64,000 nucleotides of DNA from Labrys wisconsinensis (GTDB lineage Bacteria; Pseudomonadota; Alphaproteobacteria; Rhizobiales; Labraceae). Below, in pieces: positions 34,921 to 44,900 of the stretch. The stretch's first letter is position 1. Each line of letters starts with the position of its first letter. The translations under genes and the position numbers were made by a program. Where the stretch lies: NCBI RefSeq assembly GCF_030814995.1, contig NZ_JAUSVX010000003.1:496001-560000 (forward strand). The letters run 5' to 3'. A model generated the notes under the pieces. That model did not search any database and was not told the DNA's origin. It saw nothing but the letters and a program-made list of their open reading frames with translations.

Positions 34921-36297
34921 GTGAGGACATCGAACGTCATCGTCTTCTTCACCGACCAGCAGCGGCACGACACGACCGGCGTGCACGGCAATCCCATGGG
35001 TCTGACGCCGAATTTCGATCGGCTGGCGCGGGCCGGCACCCATCTCTATCACTCGTTCACCAGCCAGCCGCTCTGCGGGCCGGCGCGCTCTTCGATGCAG
35101 ACCGGCCGTTTCGCCACGCAGACCGGGGTCTTCCGCAACGGCATACCGCTTGCCGACGACGCGGTGACGATCGCAAAGACCTTTGCCGACAACGGCTACA
35201 AGACCGGCTATATCGGCAAATGGCACCTTGGTGGCTCCGACCCCGTGCCGAAGCAGGAGCGGGGCGGCTACCAGAGCTGGCTCGCCGCCAACCTTCTCGA
35301 ATTCACCTCGGATGCCTACGATACCGTCGTCTACGACGTCGACGACCAGAAGAAGAAGCTGCCCGGCTATCGCGTCGACGCGTTGACCGATGCGGCGATC
35401 CGCTATTGCGACGACCACCAGAACGATCCTTTCTTCCTCTTCGTCTCGTTCCTCGAGCCGCATCACCAGAACCACACCGACGATTATCCGCCGCCGGACG
35501 GCTACCGCGAGCAGATGGCGGCCAACATATGGACGCCCCCGGACCTGGCCACGCTCAAGGGCACCAGCACCTGGCATCTCGGCGGCTATTACGGCATGGT
35601 GAAGCGCCTCGACGAGGCCTTCGGCCGGCTGATGGATGCGCTGAAAAGCCTCGATCTGCTCGACAACACGATCGTGATGTTCACGTCAGACCACGCCTGC
35701 CATTTCAAGACGCGCAACAACGAATACAAGCGCTCCTGCCATGAGAGCGCGGTGCGGGTACCGACCTTGATCACCGGCCCGGGATTCCTGGCGGGCGGGC
35801 AGGTGCGCGCGCTCTTCAGCACCGTGGACGTGGCGCCGACCCTTCTCGATGCGGCGGGCATCGCGGTGCCCGGGGACATGACCGGCAAGTCGATCCTGCC
35901 GGTGATCCGCGACCATCGCGCGCCGTGGCGGCAAGACATCTTCTTCCAGATTTCCGAGACGGAAACCGGCCGCGCGCTGCGCACGGACCGCTGGAAATAT
36001 GGCGTCACCTCCGACTATGACGAAGATCTCCCGCGCTCGGACGTCTATCGCGAGAGCTACCTCTACGACCTCGCCAATGATCCCTACGAGATGGTCAACC
36101 TCGTCGGGATGACGCCGTTCCGCGAAACCGCCGACGATCTGAGGAAGCGACTGCTGGCGTGGATCGCCGAGGTCGAGGATGGCCACCAGCCCGAGATTCG
36201 CGATGCCAAGCCACGTTTCCCGCGCCAGCACCGCCTGAAGCCTGGCGACCTGATCGGAGCGCAGGATCGCGAGCGTGACGTGGATCCGATCGAATGA
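34921..36297 (+). CDS. Type I sulfatase, cytoplasmic (second copy)
   Basis: A 458-residue sulfatase with Cys52 in CxPxR (LCGPARSSMQTGR) as formylglycine precursor. Metal and sulfate ligands are visible in TDQQRHD (Asp12), GKWHLGG (Lys and His) and FTSDHACHFKTRN. LYDLANDPYEMVNL is the closing strand. There is no signal peptide. It belongs to a different sulfatase branch from the copy at 27903 (which lacks GKWHLG), so the two probably act on different esters. GTG at 34921 has GGGAGG ten nt upstream. Follows LysR on the same strand. Confidence 0.92.
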   Translation: MRTSNVIVFFTDQQRHDTTGVHGNPMGLTPNFDRLARAGTHLYHSFTSQPLCGPARSSMQTGRFATQTGVFRNGIPLADDAVTIAKTFADNGYKTGYIGKWHLGGSDPVPKQERGGYQSWLAANLLEFTSDAYDTVVYDVDDQKKKLPGYRVDALTDAAIRYCDDHQNDPFFLFVSFLEPHHQNHTDDYPPPDGYREQMAANIWTPPDLATLKGTSTWHLGGYYGMVKRLDEAFGRLMDALKSLDLLDNTIVMFTSDHACHFKTRNNEYKRSCHESAVRVPTLITGPGFLAGGQVRALFSTVDVAPTLLDAAGIAVPGDMTGKSILPVIRDHRAPWRQDIFFQISETETGRALRTDRWKYGVTSDYDEDLPRSDVYRESYLYDLANDPYEMVNLVGMTPFRETADDLRKRLLAWIAEVEDGHQPEIRDAKPRFPRQHRLKPGDLIGAQDRERDVDPIE

Positions 36298-36422
36298 GGA
36301 GCGATCCGGTCAGCAGGCTCGAGCCGGCCCGCCGCGAGGCCGGATGGCGCTTCCGGCGCGCAGATGCAAGGACATGGCGCACGATCACCAATCCGACCGC
36401 CTGATGTCAGAGGAGACGCAGC

Positions 36423-36815
36423 ATGGACCGTTTCACCGGCGGCTGCCTGTGCGGCAACGTCCGGATCGTGGCGTCGGGACGCCCATACCGGGTCGGCCTT
36501 TGTCACTGTCTCGACTGCCGCAAGCATCACGGGGCCCTTTTCCATGCGTCGGCGGTGTTTCCTCAGGATGCGGTGACGATCGATGGCGAAACACGCGACT
36601 ATGCCGGGCGGTTTTTCTGTCCCCGCTGCGGCTCGTCCGTTTTCGCGCGCAGCGCCGACGAAATCGAAGTGAACCTCGGGTCCCTGGATGCTCCTGACCA
36701 GCTGACGCCGACCTACGAAAGCTGGATAATCCGCCGCGAGTCCTGGTTGCCGCCGTTTCCGCTCACGCGACGATACGACCGCGATCGTGATGCCACGGGC
36801 CGCTTCGAGGGCTAG
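36423..36815 (+). CDS. GFA family zinc protein
   Basis: Small 130-residue protein of the glutathione-dependent formaldehyde-activating (GFA/CENP-V) fold. Zinc ligands are in GGCLCGNV, GLCHCLDC and FFCPRCGS. The enzymatic role of the family beyond S-hydroxymethylglutathione formation is doubtful. It lies 125 bp after sulfatase 2 on the same strand and might be co-transcribed. ATG at 36423; GAGGAGA precedes it. Confidence 0.9.
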   Translation: MDRFTGGCLCGNVRIVASGRPYRVGLCHCLDCRKHHGALFHASAVFPQDAVTIDGETRDYAGRFFCPRCGSSVFARSADEIEVNLGSLDAPDQLTPTYESWIIRRESWLPPFPLTRRYDRDRDATGRFEG

Positions 36816-36901
36816 GTCGCACCACCGGCAGCTTTCACATCGAGGGCCATGCGGGCGATCACGCCGGCGCGTCAGGGAAGACCGACCTTGCGGGCGCCAC
36901 G

Positions 36902-36933
36902 GCCCTTGGCGCCGCCGTCGTGGCGCCAAGGGC
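36902..36933. terminator. Strong hairpin between two convergent GFA genes
   Basis: Perfect 12-bp stem: GCCCTTGGCGCC, 8-nt loop, GGCGCCAAGGGC. It sits midway between two convergent stop codons, the strongest simple hairpin in the window. Confidence 0.65.
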
Positions 36934-36949
36934 GGATCGCAGCGCCGGC

Positions 36950-37375
36950 CTATTCGGCGATCATCTCGCCGGAGCCGCCGAACTCGGTCGGAAAATCCTT
37001 CAGCTTCGGCAACCCGTCTCGCATCGGCAGCACCGTCTCGGCATAGTTGACATGGACGGCGGGGACGAAGGCGAGGCTCGGCAGCGTCGCCGCGAACACG
37101 TCCACCAGGCCGAGGGTGGGATGATCGGTCATCAAGTGCCCGCCGCACCGGGCGCAATATTGGCGCCGGCTCGCCGGGGTCTTCTGGAAGGTGGCGACAT
37201 GCTGGGCTCCCGCGACGATCGCCACGGCTTGCGGCTTCCACAGGCTGAAGGCGTTGACCGGCCCGCCGGACCAGGAGCGGCACGACCGGCAGTGACAATA
37301 GCCCATCGCCTCCGGCGCGCCGGTAGCCTCGAGCTCGACGGCGCCGCAGAAGCAGCTGCCGATATGATGCGTCAT
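36950..37375 (-). CDS. GFA family zinc protein (second, divergent copy)
   Basis: A 141-residue GFA-fold protein with zinc ligands in GSCFCGAV, GYCHCRSC and QYCARCGG. Sequence similarity to the copy at 36423 is confined to these motifs, so it is not a recent tandem duplicate. Convergent with that copy. ATG at 37375. A GC-rich hairpin (CCGCCCC-GGA-GGGGCGG, 37415-37431) lies in its leader. Confidence 0.9.
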   Translation of the reverse strand: MTHHIGSCFCGAVELEATGAPEAMGYCHCRSCRSWSGGPVNAFSLWKPQAVAIVAGAQHVATFQKTPASRRQYCARCGGHLMTDHPTLGLVDVFAATLPSLAFVPAVHVNYAETVLPMRDGLPKLKDFPTEFGGSGEMIAE

Positions 37376-37585
37376 GTTCGAAACCCTTTTTGCTTGGCGC
37401 CCCCCATGCGTCCGCCGCCCCGGAGGGGCGGACGACGCGGGGCGACCCTACGATGCCGGGCGCCGGGCTTCACGTTCCGTCCGTAACGTCCGTCGCACTG
37501 CCCGGCAGCCGGGTCCGAAGCACAGGCCGCCTTGAGCACCGGCCCGAATCCAGCCAAGGCTAGGCCTCGGCATGCCGCCCTGCCG

Positions 37586-38041
37586 ATGGAATCCAGCATG
37601 AGCCCGAAGCAGCCGCCGCCGATCCGCATTGCCGCCGCCCTCCTCACCGATGCGGCGGGCCGGCTGCTGCTGGTGCGCAAGCGCGGCACGCTCGCCTTCA
37701 TGCAGCCGGGCGGCAAGATCGAGCCGCAGGAAGAACCGGTCGCGGCGCTGGTCCGCGAGCTCGGCGAGGAGCTCGGCCTCGCCGTGCCCGCCTCGGCGCT
37801 CAGGCCGGTCGGCCGGTTCACGGCGCCGGCCGCGAACGAGCCTGGCTTCACGGTCGAGGCCGAGCTGTTCGCGATCACCACGACGGCCCGGCCGGTGCCG
37901 GCGGCGGAGATCGAAGAGATCCGATGGGTCGAGCCGGCCATGGCCGAGGACCTGCCGCTCGCGCCGCTGACGCGCCATCACGTCCTGCCGCTGCATCGGC
38001 CGGCGGTCGGCAGGCCCGCCGCCCGAGCGCCGGAGCACTGA
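37586..38041 (+). CDS. Nudix hydrolase
   Basis: Cleaves a nucleoside diphosphate linked to another moiety; substrate not predictable. The Nudix box is complete: GGKIEPQEEPVAALVRELGE followed by ELGL, with the REUxEE core. The chain is about 151 residues. ATG at 37586 is used; ATG at 37598, with GGAAT eight nt upstream, is equally possible. A Pro/Ala/Arg-rich tail follows the domain. Divergent from the second GFA gene and convergent with DUF1003. Confidence 0.9.
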   Translation: MESSMSPKQPPPIRIAAALLTDAAGRLLLVRKRGTLAFMQPGGKIEPQEEPVAALVRELGEELGLAVPASALRPVGRFTAPAANEPGFTVEAELFAITTTARPVPAAEIEEIRWVEPAMAEDLPLAPLTRHHVLPLHRPAVGRPAARAPEH

Positions 38042-38109
38042 GGCCGGCCCTGCCGCTCTCGACGTCGCCGCCGGTCGCAGCGAATCCAGCCGTGGCCGTC
38101 CGTGGCTGC

Positions 38110-38135
38110 TGAGCAGGTTCGGGAGAACCCGCTCA
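38110..38135. terminator. Bidirectional hairpin, Nudix / DUF1003
   Basis: TGAGCAGGTTC, loop GGGA, GAACCCGCTCA: ten paired bases with one mismatch. It overlaps the DUF1003 stop codon and lies between two convergent genes. Confidence 0.5.
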
Positions 38136-38618
38136 GGGAAGACGCTCTTCCAGCTTGCGGATGATGCGAATGAGCTCGGCCACCTCGGTTTCACGCAGCA
38201 GGTCGAGCTTCTGGTGCAGAAGCTCGATCTCCAGCTCCGCCTTGGTGTTGACGTCGTAGTCATGGGTGGCTGCGGCCCGATCGATGGCGGCCTGCCGGTT
38301 CTGGCTCATCATGATGAACGGCGCCGCATAGGCCGCCTGGAACGACAAGGCGAGATTGAGCAGGATGAAGGGATAGGGATCCCACTGCTCCACGAATGCC
38401 GTGACGTTCAGCACGATCCAGATCAGCAATATGACCGACTGGGCGATGATGAAGGGCCAGGATCCCATCATTGCGGCCACGCTGTCGGCAACTCTCGCCC
38501 CGAACGTCGCGCTGTCGGCCGGAGGCGGCTTGCGTTTGCGACGCGCCGCTCGGAGCGCTTGGAGAAGCTTGGTCTCTTCCTCGTGCAGATGATGCGAGAT
38601 GCCTGCGAGGTAGCTCAT
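38133..38618 (-). CDS. DUF1003 family membrane protein
   Basis: A 161-residue protein with two hydrophobic helices (WPFIIAQSVILLIWIVLNVTAF; YPFILLNLALSFQAAYAAPFIMM). The tail (MSQNRQAAIDRAAATHDYDVNTKAELEIELLHQKLDLLRE) matches the highly conserved end of the DUF1003 family, which probably forms a coiled coil in the cytoplasm. No function is established for the family. Monocistronic; ATG at 38618 with GGAGAGA upstream. Confidence 0.92.
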   Translation of the reverse strand: MSYLAGISHHLHEEETKLLQALRAARRKRKPPPADSATFGARVADSVAAMMGSWPFIIAQSVILLIWIVLNVTAFVEQWDPYPFILLNLALSFQAAYAAPFIMMSQNRQAAIDRAAATHDYDVNTKAELEIELLHQKLDLLRETEVAELIRIIRKLEERLP

Positions 38619-38738
38619 GGCGTTCTCTCCGGGGATCGCCCTGGCGTGCCGACGAGTCGTGGCTTTTCCGGGGCGAGTCCGGGCGGGAGCCTTCGAGCGT
38701 CGACGAAAGCATCCCTGGGGCGAGAGCCGCCCGCGCCG

Positions 38739-39593
38739 CTACTGGAAGACGATCGTCCTGTGGCCGTTCAGCATGACCCGCGATTCGAGGTGATACTTCA
38801 CGGCGCGGGCCAGCACGCGGCTCTCGATGTCGCGGCCGGTCGCCACGAAATCCTCCGCGCTCATGGTGTGCGACACCCGCTCGGTCTCCTGCTCGATGAT
38901 CGGGCCCTCGTCGAGGTCGGGGGTGACGTAATGGGCGGTGGCGCCGATCAGCTTGACGCCCCGGTCATAGGCCTGGTGGTAGGGCTTGGCGCCCTTGAAG
39001 CTGGGCAGGAAGGAATGGTGGATGTTGATCACCTTGCCATAGAGCCGCTTCGACAGGCTGTCGGACAGCACCTGCATGTAGCGCGCCAGCACCACCACGT
39101 CGGCGTCGGTCGCCTTGACCAGGGCGAGCAGCTTCTCCTCCTGATCCTTCTTCAGATCCTTGCTCACCGGCCAGTGGTGGAAGGGGATGGCGTGGGCGTC
39201 CGCCGTGGCGCGGCTGTCCTCGTGGTTGGAGACGATGGCGACGATGTCGGCGGCGAGCCAGCCGACCCGGATCTGGTAGAGCAGGTGCAGCAGGGCGTGG
39301 TCGAACTTGGAGACCATGGCGATGATCTTTGGCCGCCGCGCCCGGTCGACGAGGGTGGTGCGCATGCCGAAGCGCTCGATCGCCGGCGCCAGCGCCCGGC
39401 GGATCTCGCCCTCGCCGATCGCCGCCGGCGCGGCGAAGGCGAGGCGCATGAAGAAGCCGTTGGTCTGCTGGTCCCAGAACTGGTTGCTCTCCAGGATGTT
39501 GGCGCCGATCTCGGCGAGCTCGGTGGTCACGGCCGCCACGATGCCCGGCCGGTCGTCGCAGGAAAGGGTGAGGGTGTAGACGCGGTCAGACAT
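38739..39593 (-). CDS. purU: Formyltetrahydrofolate deformylase
   Basis: Hydrolyses 10-formyltetrahydrofolate to formate and tetrahydrofolate, balancing the one-carbon pool. The 284-residue chain has an N-terminal ACT domain (YTLTLSCDDRPGIVAAVTTELAEIGANILE) and a formyltransferase-fold C-terminal domain with INIHHSFLPSFKGAKPYHQAY and the Asp in VTPDLDEGPIIEQ. Length and motifs are standard. ATG at 39593. Divergent from the amidase gene across 213 bp in which I see no distinct element. Confidence 0.95.
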   Translation of the reverse strand: MSDRVYTLTLSCDDRPGIVAAVTTELAEIGANILESNQFWDQQTNGFFMRLAFAAPAAIGEGEIRRALAPAIERFGMRTTLVDRARRPKIIAMVSKFDHALLHLLYQIRVGWLAADIVAIVSNHEDSRATADAHAIPFHHWPVSKDLKKDQEEKLLALVKATDADVVVLARYMQVLSDSLSKRLYGKVINIHHSFLPSFKGAKPYHQAYDRGVKLIGATAHYVTPDLDEGPIIEQETERVSHTMSAEDFVATGRDIESRVLARAVKYHLESRVMLNGHRTIVFQ

Positions 39594-39806
39594 GGGTCGG
39601 TCCGGGAGCCTTCGAGGAGAGGATGCGTGCAGCGGCAATGCCGCAGTCGCGATCTTACGCTGCACTGCACAAACCGCATCAGGAAAATCCGACGGCCGGC
39701 GTCGCGAATGGAATGATGGCCGCTCCCCCTCTCGGATCGAGCGCCGGAATCCTGCTATGCAGCTGGGCAAGAGACCGGCGCGGCCGATGGGAGAGGACGC
39801 AGAGAC

Positions 39807-41252
39807 ATGGCGAGGGTGACTTCGGATCTGGTGCGGCTCTATGCCGACAGCGACGCGTTGGCCCTGGCGGAGCTGGTGCGCGGCAAGCAGGTCTCGCCGC
39901 TCGAGCTGGTCGAGACCGCCATCAGCCTGGTCGAGGCCTTGGATCCCAGGCTCAATGCCGTGGTGATCCGCACCTTCGACCTCGCGCGGCAGGCGGCGCT
40001 GGCGCCGCCGACGGGCCCGTTCGGCGGCGTGCCGTTCCTGCTCAAGAACATCGCCTCGATGTGGCAGGGCACGCCGCTGACCAACGGGCTGGGCTATTTC
40101 TCCGACTTCGTCTGCGACCATGATTCGGAGATGGTCCGCCGCATCAAGGCGGCGGGCTTCCTGCTGGTCGGGCGCAGCAACACGCCCGAATGCGGCTGGT
40201 CGATCGGCACGGAGCCGCGGCTCTACGGCCCGACCATGAACCCCTGGAACCCGGCCATCACCTGCGGCGGGTCGAGCGGCGGCGCCGCCGCGGCGGTGGC
40301 GGCCCGGATCGTGCCTTTGGCCGAGGCCTCGGACGGCGGCGGCTCGATCCGCGTGCCGGCCTCGTGCTGCGGCCTGGTCGGCCTGAAGCCCTCGCGCGGG
40401 CGCATCACCTACGGGCCGGAAGCCGTGGACCTGTGGTTCGGCAGCATCGCCATCTTCTGCGTGACACGCACGGTGCGCGACAGCGCCGCCTATCTCGACG
40501 CGGTCGCCGGCCCGATGACCGGCGATCCCTATCTCGCCCCGACGCCCGCGAAGGGCTGGCTGGCCGGGCTCGCCGAGCCCCCTGCCCGGCTGCGCATCGG
40601 CTACACCCTCGCCGCGCCCTGGGGCCCGCCGGTCGCATCCGACGTGGCCGCAGCGCTGCACGAGACGCTGCGCCTGCTGGAGCGCCTCGGCCATCACGTC
40701 GAGGAGCACGACCTCGCCGTCGACCTCGAGCAGGTCTGGCCGCACTACAACGCCATCAACGCCGTGGAGACCGCGGCCGATTTCGACCGCGTGACGGCCG
40801 CCAACGGGCGGCCGATCGGCGAGGCCGACTTCATGCCGCTCAACTGGTCGCTGCTGCAGCACGCCCGCTCGCTGTCGGCGGTGCAGTATTCGGAGAGCAT
40901 CGCCGCGGTGCGCAAGGCCAGCCAGCGCCTCGCCATCGAGCTCGCGCCCTACGACGTGTTCCTGACGCCGACCCTGACCCAGCCGCCGCGCCCCGTCGGC
41001 TACTGGTCGATGGAGGACGGCGACCGCCTGCGCTATCTCGCGCGCTGGTCGGATGCCGCCTACATGTTCGCCTTCAACCTCTCCGGCCTGCCGGCACTGT
41101 CGGTGCCGGCGGCCATGGCGGACGGCGCGACGCCGATCGGCCTGCAGCTGGTCGGCCGCCACGGCGACGAGGCGACGCTGCTGCGCCTGGCCCGGCAGAT
41201 GGAGGAGGATCTGCGCTGGGACCTGCGGCGGCCGCCGGTCTCGGCGGGATGA
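39807..41252 (+). CDS. Amidase signature family protein
   Basis: A 481-residue amidase. The Ser-cisSer-Lys triad is visible: Lys80 (FLLKNIASM), cis-Ser156 (CGGSSGGA) and nucleophile Ser180 ([18 protein letters not shown]). The substrate is not predictable; relatives are annotated as 6-aminohexanoate-cyclic-dimer hydrolase-, Glu-tRNA amidotransferase A- or aryl-amide-hydrolase-like. It is not part of a GatCAB operon here. ATG at 39807 with GAGAGGA upstream. Confidence 0.9.
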   Translation: MARVTSDLVRLYADSDALALAELVRGKQVSPLELVETAISLVEALDPRLNAVVIRTFDLARQAALAPPTGPFGGVPFLLKNIASMWQGTPLTNGLGYFSDFVCDHDSEMVRRIKAAGFLLVGRSNTPECGWSIGTEPRLYGPTMNPWNPAITCGGSSGGAAAAVAARIVPLAEASDGGGSIRVPASCCGLVGLKPSRGRITYGPEAVDLWFGSIAIFCVTRTVRDSAAYLDAVAGPMTGDPYLAPTPAKGWLAGLAEPPARLRIGYTLAAPWGPPVASDVAAALHETLRLLERLGHHVEEHDLAVDLEQVWPHYNAINAVETAADFDRVTAANGRPIGEADFMPLNWSLLQHARSLSAVQYSESIAAVRKASQRLAIELAPYDVFLTPTLTQPPRPVGYWSMEDGDRLRYLARWSDAAYMFAFNLSGLPALSVPAAMADGATPIGLQLVGRHGDEATLLRLARQMEEDLRWDLRRPPVSAG

Positions 41253-41381
41253 GGGCGCCGGCGCCGGGCGCGTCGGTCCAGCCGCTGGAAGCGCCGCCTG
41301 CGTCCGCAGCCCTGTCGGAAGCGCTTGTCAGTTCCCTGAGATATCGGTGCGGGTCCGCCCCCGACCTGGTCCGGCACGTCC

Positions 41382-41654
41382 ATGGTCCGGTTCACGGCCG
41401 CTATCCTGCTGCTGGGCGTCCGCTGGGATCGGCGGCGCGCTGGCGCCATCGCCGACCCGTCGGAGCGGGTCAAGGCGCAGGGCGCGAACGAACTCCTGGT
41501 CTGCATCGTGACGGGCGTGGGCGCGTTGCTGGCACGCGAGATCTCCGCCGGCGGCGGCTGGCAGGCCGCGATCCTGCTCGCGTACCCGCTGCTGGCGCTC
41601 GCGGGGCTCTCGACGCTGCACTATGCCCGGCGTGAGCGCCGGGCGCGCAGATAA
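41382..41654 (+). pseudogene. C-terminal remnant of an MFS transporter
   Basis: An 90-codon open frame whose last 60 codons resemble the end of major facilitator proteins (SERVKAQGANELLVCIVTGV, then a hydrophobic helix and RRERRARR). In intact relatives this region is preceded by ten more helices and a GWNF-type segment; here LLLGVRWDRRRAGAIAD looks like that segment with bases lost. No start signal is evident. It could alternatively be a short membrane protein, but a decayed fragment fits better. Confidence 0.45.
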
Positions 41655-41986
41655 GAATTGCCGCCTCATCAGGGCTGGACGCCATCTCGTCCTCGACGTT
41701 CAGGCACGGATGGGCGGACCGATGGCGGTCGTCGGCTGTGCGATGCCGCACGGTTGTCTCCGTCCGCACGTGCTGGAAGAGCAGCGCCTCTGAAACCTCC
41801 GGTGCGGCCCAGATCGGCGGCACGACGGTGATCGTCGCACAGGGGCGAAAAGGAGCCTTCGCTCTGTGGCGCATTCCCAGCCTCTTCCCCCGGGACATCA
41901 TCCTCGAAGCGACGTTCGTCACGAAGCGACCGGACCACTGGTGATACCTGTTGCTTGTGCGGTCTGAGTCTGAGAGGTTCCGCGCG
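41655..41986. other. Leader region of the cyclase/YcaO operon
   Basis: 332 bp with no supportable gene. It presumably carries the promoter of the cyclase-YcaO-TfuA-peptidase operon. The only notable feature is a direct repeat TCTGAGTCTGAG just before the start codon. No clear palindrome is seen. Confidence 0.5.
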
Positions 41987-44900
41987 ATGACGAATTCCCT
42001 CGATCTGGACGCTCTGCTCCGCGCAGCCGGACTGACGCATCGCATGGATGCGTTCCAGGCGCACGGGATCGAGCCCGCCCAGCTCGAGATGCTGACCGAC
42101 GCGGACCTGCGCGAGCTGGAACTGACCATCAGCGAGCGCATGCGCTTCCGGGAAAGCCTGCGCGAAGCGCAGCAGAGTGGGGCCGAGCGGCCGGCGGCGC
42201 ATGCCGAGCGGCGACCGCTCACCGTGATGTTCGTCGATCTCGTCGGCTCGTCCGCGCTCGGCGAGCAGCTCGACGACGAGGACATGCTGGAGGTCATCCG
42301 CGAATATCGCGAATTCTGCGGCGGCATCATCTCGCGCTACGGCGGCACTGTGGTGCGCTTCGTCGGTGACGGCATCCTGGCCTATTTCTGCTACCCCATC
42401 GCCCATGAGAACGATCCGGAGCGCGCGGTGCGGGCGGCGCTGGAGATCATCGAGGAGATCGGCACGCTGCGGCCGCTGGCGCAGGCGCCGCTCCAGGCCC
42501 GCATCGGCATCGCCACCGGCCGGGTCATCGTCGGCGATCTCCTGGCGGGCGGCCTCGCCGACCGGCAGACCATCGTCGGCTCCACGCCCAACTTGGCGGC
42601 CCGCCTCCAGTCGGTGGTGCCGGCCAACGGCATCGCCATCTCGGAAGTGACCCACGAGCGGGTCGCCGCCCTGTTCCAGGTCGAGGATCTCGGGCTCCTT
42701 GACCTGAAGGGATTCGCCCAGAACCAGCACGCCTTCCGCGTGGTGCGACAACTGCACGAGCGGGCGCGGGCGGCCGCGAGCGCGCCCATCCGCCTGACGC
42801 CGCTCTTTGCCCGTGAGGCGGAGCTTGCGGCGCTGCACGACCATTGGACCAAGGCCGAGGCCGGACAGGGCGGCGCGGTGCTGGTCCTGGGCGAGGCTGG
42901 CATCGGCAAGTCGCGCCTGGTCGAGCGCTTCCTCAGCGTCCAGCAGGACCGGCCCGCCGCGGCGCTGACGCTGAGCGGGTCGCCGTTCCACGAGAACAGC
43001 CCGCTCCACCCTTTCCTGCTGCAGTTCCGGACGATCGCCGCGCGCTCCACCGCCGGCGCGCCCTCCGTCGGCATCGAAGAGCTGCGCGCGGCATTGCGCG
43101 GCACGCCGCAGGTCCGGGACCAGGCGGCCGACGTGATCGGCCGACTCCTCGGACTGACCGCGCCGGAAGCGGAGAGCGCGCTGGCGCCGGAGAAGCAGAA
43201 GCAGGTCCAGTTCGAGGTGCTGGCCGAGCAGATCCTGGCCTGGTCGGAGGACGGCCCGCTGTGCATCCTCGCCGAGGACCTGCACTGGTTCGATCCTTCC
43301 TCGCGGGAACTCCTTGCGGCGCTGATCGAGAAGGCGGCGGCGAGATCCGCCCTGCTGGTGCTGACCTCGCGCGACACCCCCGATGTCCGCGACTGGGCCG
43401 CGGGGGCCGGCGTTCCGCAGCTGCGGCTGGCGCGGCTCGACGACGACGAAGCCGCGGCCATGGTGCAGAGCCTGTTCGGCGACCAGCCGGTGCCGATCGA
43501 GGTCGCCTACCGCATCGCCGAGAAGACGGACGGCATTCCCCTGTTCATCGAGGAGTTCGTCCGGCCGCTGCTGCGCTCGAAGGAGCTGGTCGACTGGAGC
43601 AAGGTGGTGTTCGGCGAAACCGGCTCGGTCTCGATCCCGGCATCCCTGCACGAGGCCTTCATGGCGCGGCTCGACCATTCCGGGCCGGCGAAGGAGCTGG
43701 CGCAGGTCGCGGCCGTGATCGGCCGGGTGGTGCGCCGGGACGTGCTGGCAGCCGTGGCGGCGACCAGCGCGGCCGAGCTCGGCAATGCGCTGGCCTCCCT
43801 GCAGCAGGCCGACGTGCTGCAGCCGACGCAGGTCGGCGGGCAGGACTGCTACGCGTTCGGCCATTCCCTGGTGCGCGATGCGGCCTATGACAGCATCCTG
43901 CGCGAGCGGCGGCGGGCCCTGCATGCGGGGGTGGCGCGGGCGCTCCAGGCCCTCGATGCCGACGGGGCCGTCCCGCAGCCGGAACTGCTGGCCGCGCATC
44001 TGACCGAGGCGGGTCTCGGCGAGGAGGCGGTGCCGCATTGGATCGAGGCGGGCCGCCGCAGCCTCGCCGGCTCGGCGCCGCTCGAAGCGACCAGGCTGCT
44101 GGGGCGCGGCCTGGAGATCCTGCGGACGCTGCCGCCGACCGAAGGCAACCGCGACCTCCGGCTCGACCTCGTCGCTCTGTTCGGACCGGCCTTGATCGCG
44201 GTCAAGGGCCCAGGCTCGGAGGAGACGCGCGCCGTCTACAACGAAGCCTACGAACTCTGCCTGGATCTGCCGGACAGTGACCGGCACTTTCCGGTATACT
44301 GGGGCTGGTGGCGCGTTTCCCGCGATCATTTCGAGGTGAAGGATCGAGCTGAGGCCCTGTATGAGCGCGCGAGCGGACGACGCGACGCACAATTCCTGTT
44401 GCAGGCGCATCATTGCAACTGGGCCAGCCATTTCACCACCGGCCATCTGCAGCGTTGCTGCGAGCACATCGAAGCCGGCCTGGCGATCTACGAGAGCGGC
44501 GACTACCGAGACCACGCCTCCCTCTACGGCAACCACGACGCCAAGGTGTGCGGCCACGGCTCGGCGGCGCAGGCCTATTGGATGCTCGGCCGCCTCGACG
44601 CGGCGAGCGCGGAAGAGCGCAAGTCGCTGGCCTGGGCCTATGAGCTGCGCCATCTCGGCAGCACGATCCACGCCATGGACATGGCGCTGCTGCACCAGTG
44701 CTACCGCCGCGACCACGTCCGCACGCTGCGCCAGGCCGAGGAGCTGGTCGCCTTCGCCGGGGATCGGGGCTTTGCCGACCATCATGCCAAGGGCCTGATC
44801 TTCCGGGGATGGGCCAGCGCGATGCAGGGCGCGGTGGCCGACGGGCTCGAGGTCGTCGCCAGAGGCCTCGATCAGCAGCGCCGGATCGGCACGATCGAGG

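Noticed and set aside
36423-37375. Two GFA genes considered a recent inverted duplication
   Set aside because: The proteins share only the zinc motifs, and the hairpin between them is a terminator-like element, not an insertion sequence end.
38739-41162. Minus-strand frame extending purU by 520 codons
   Set aside because: The extension is antisense to the amidase gene, and PurU has its normal start at 39593.
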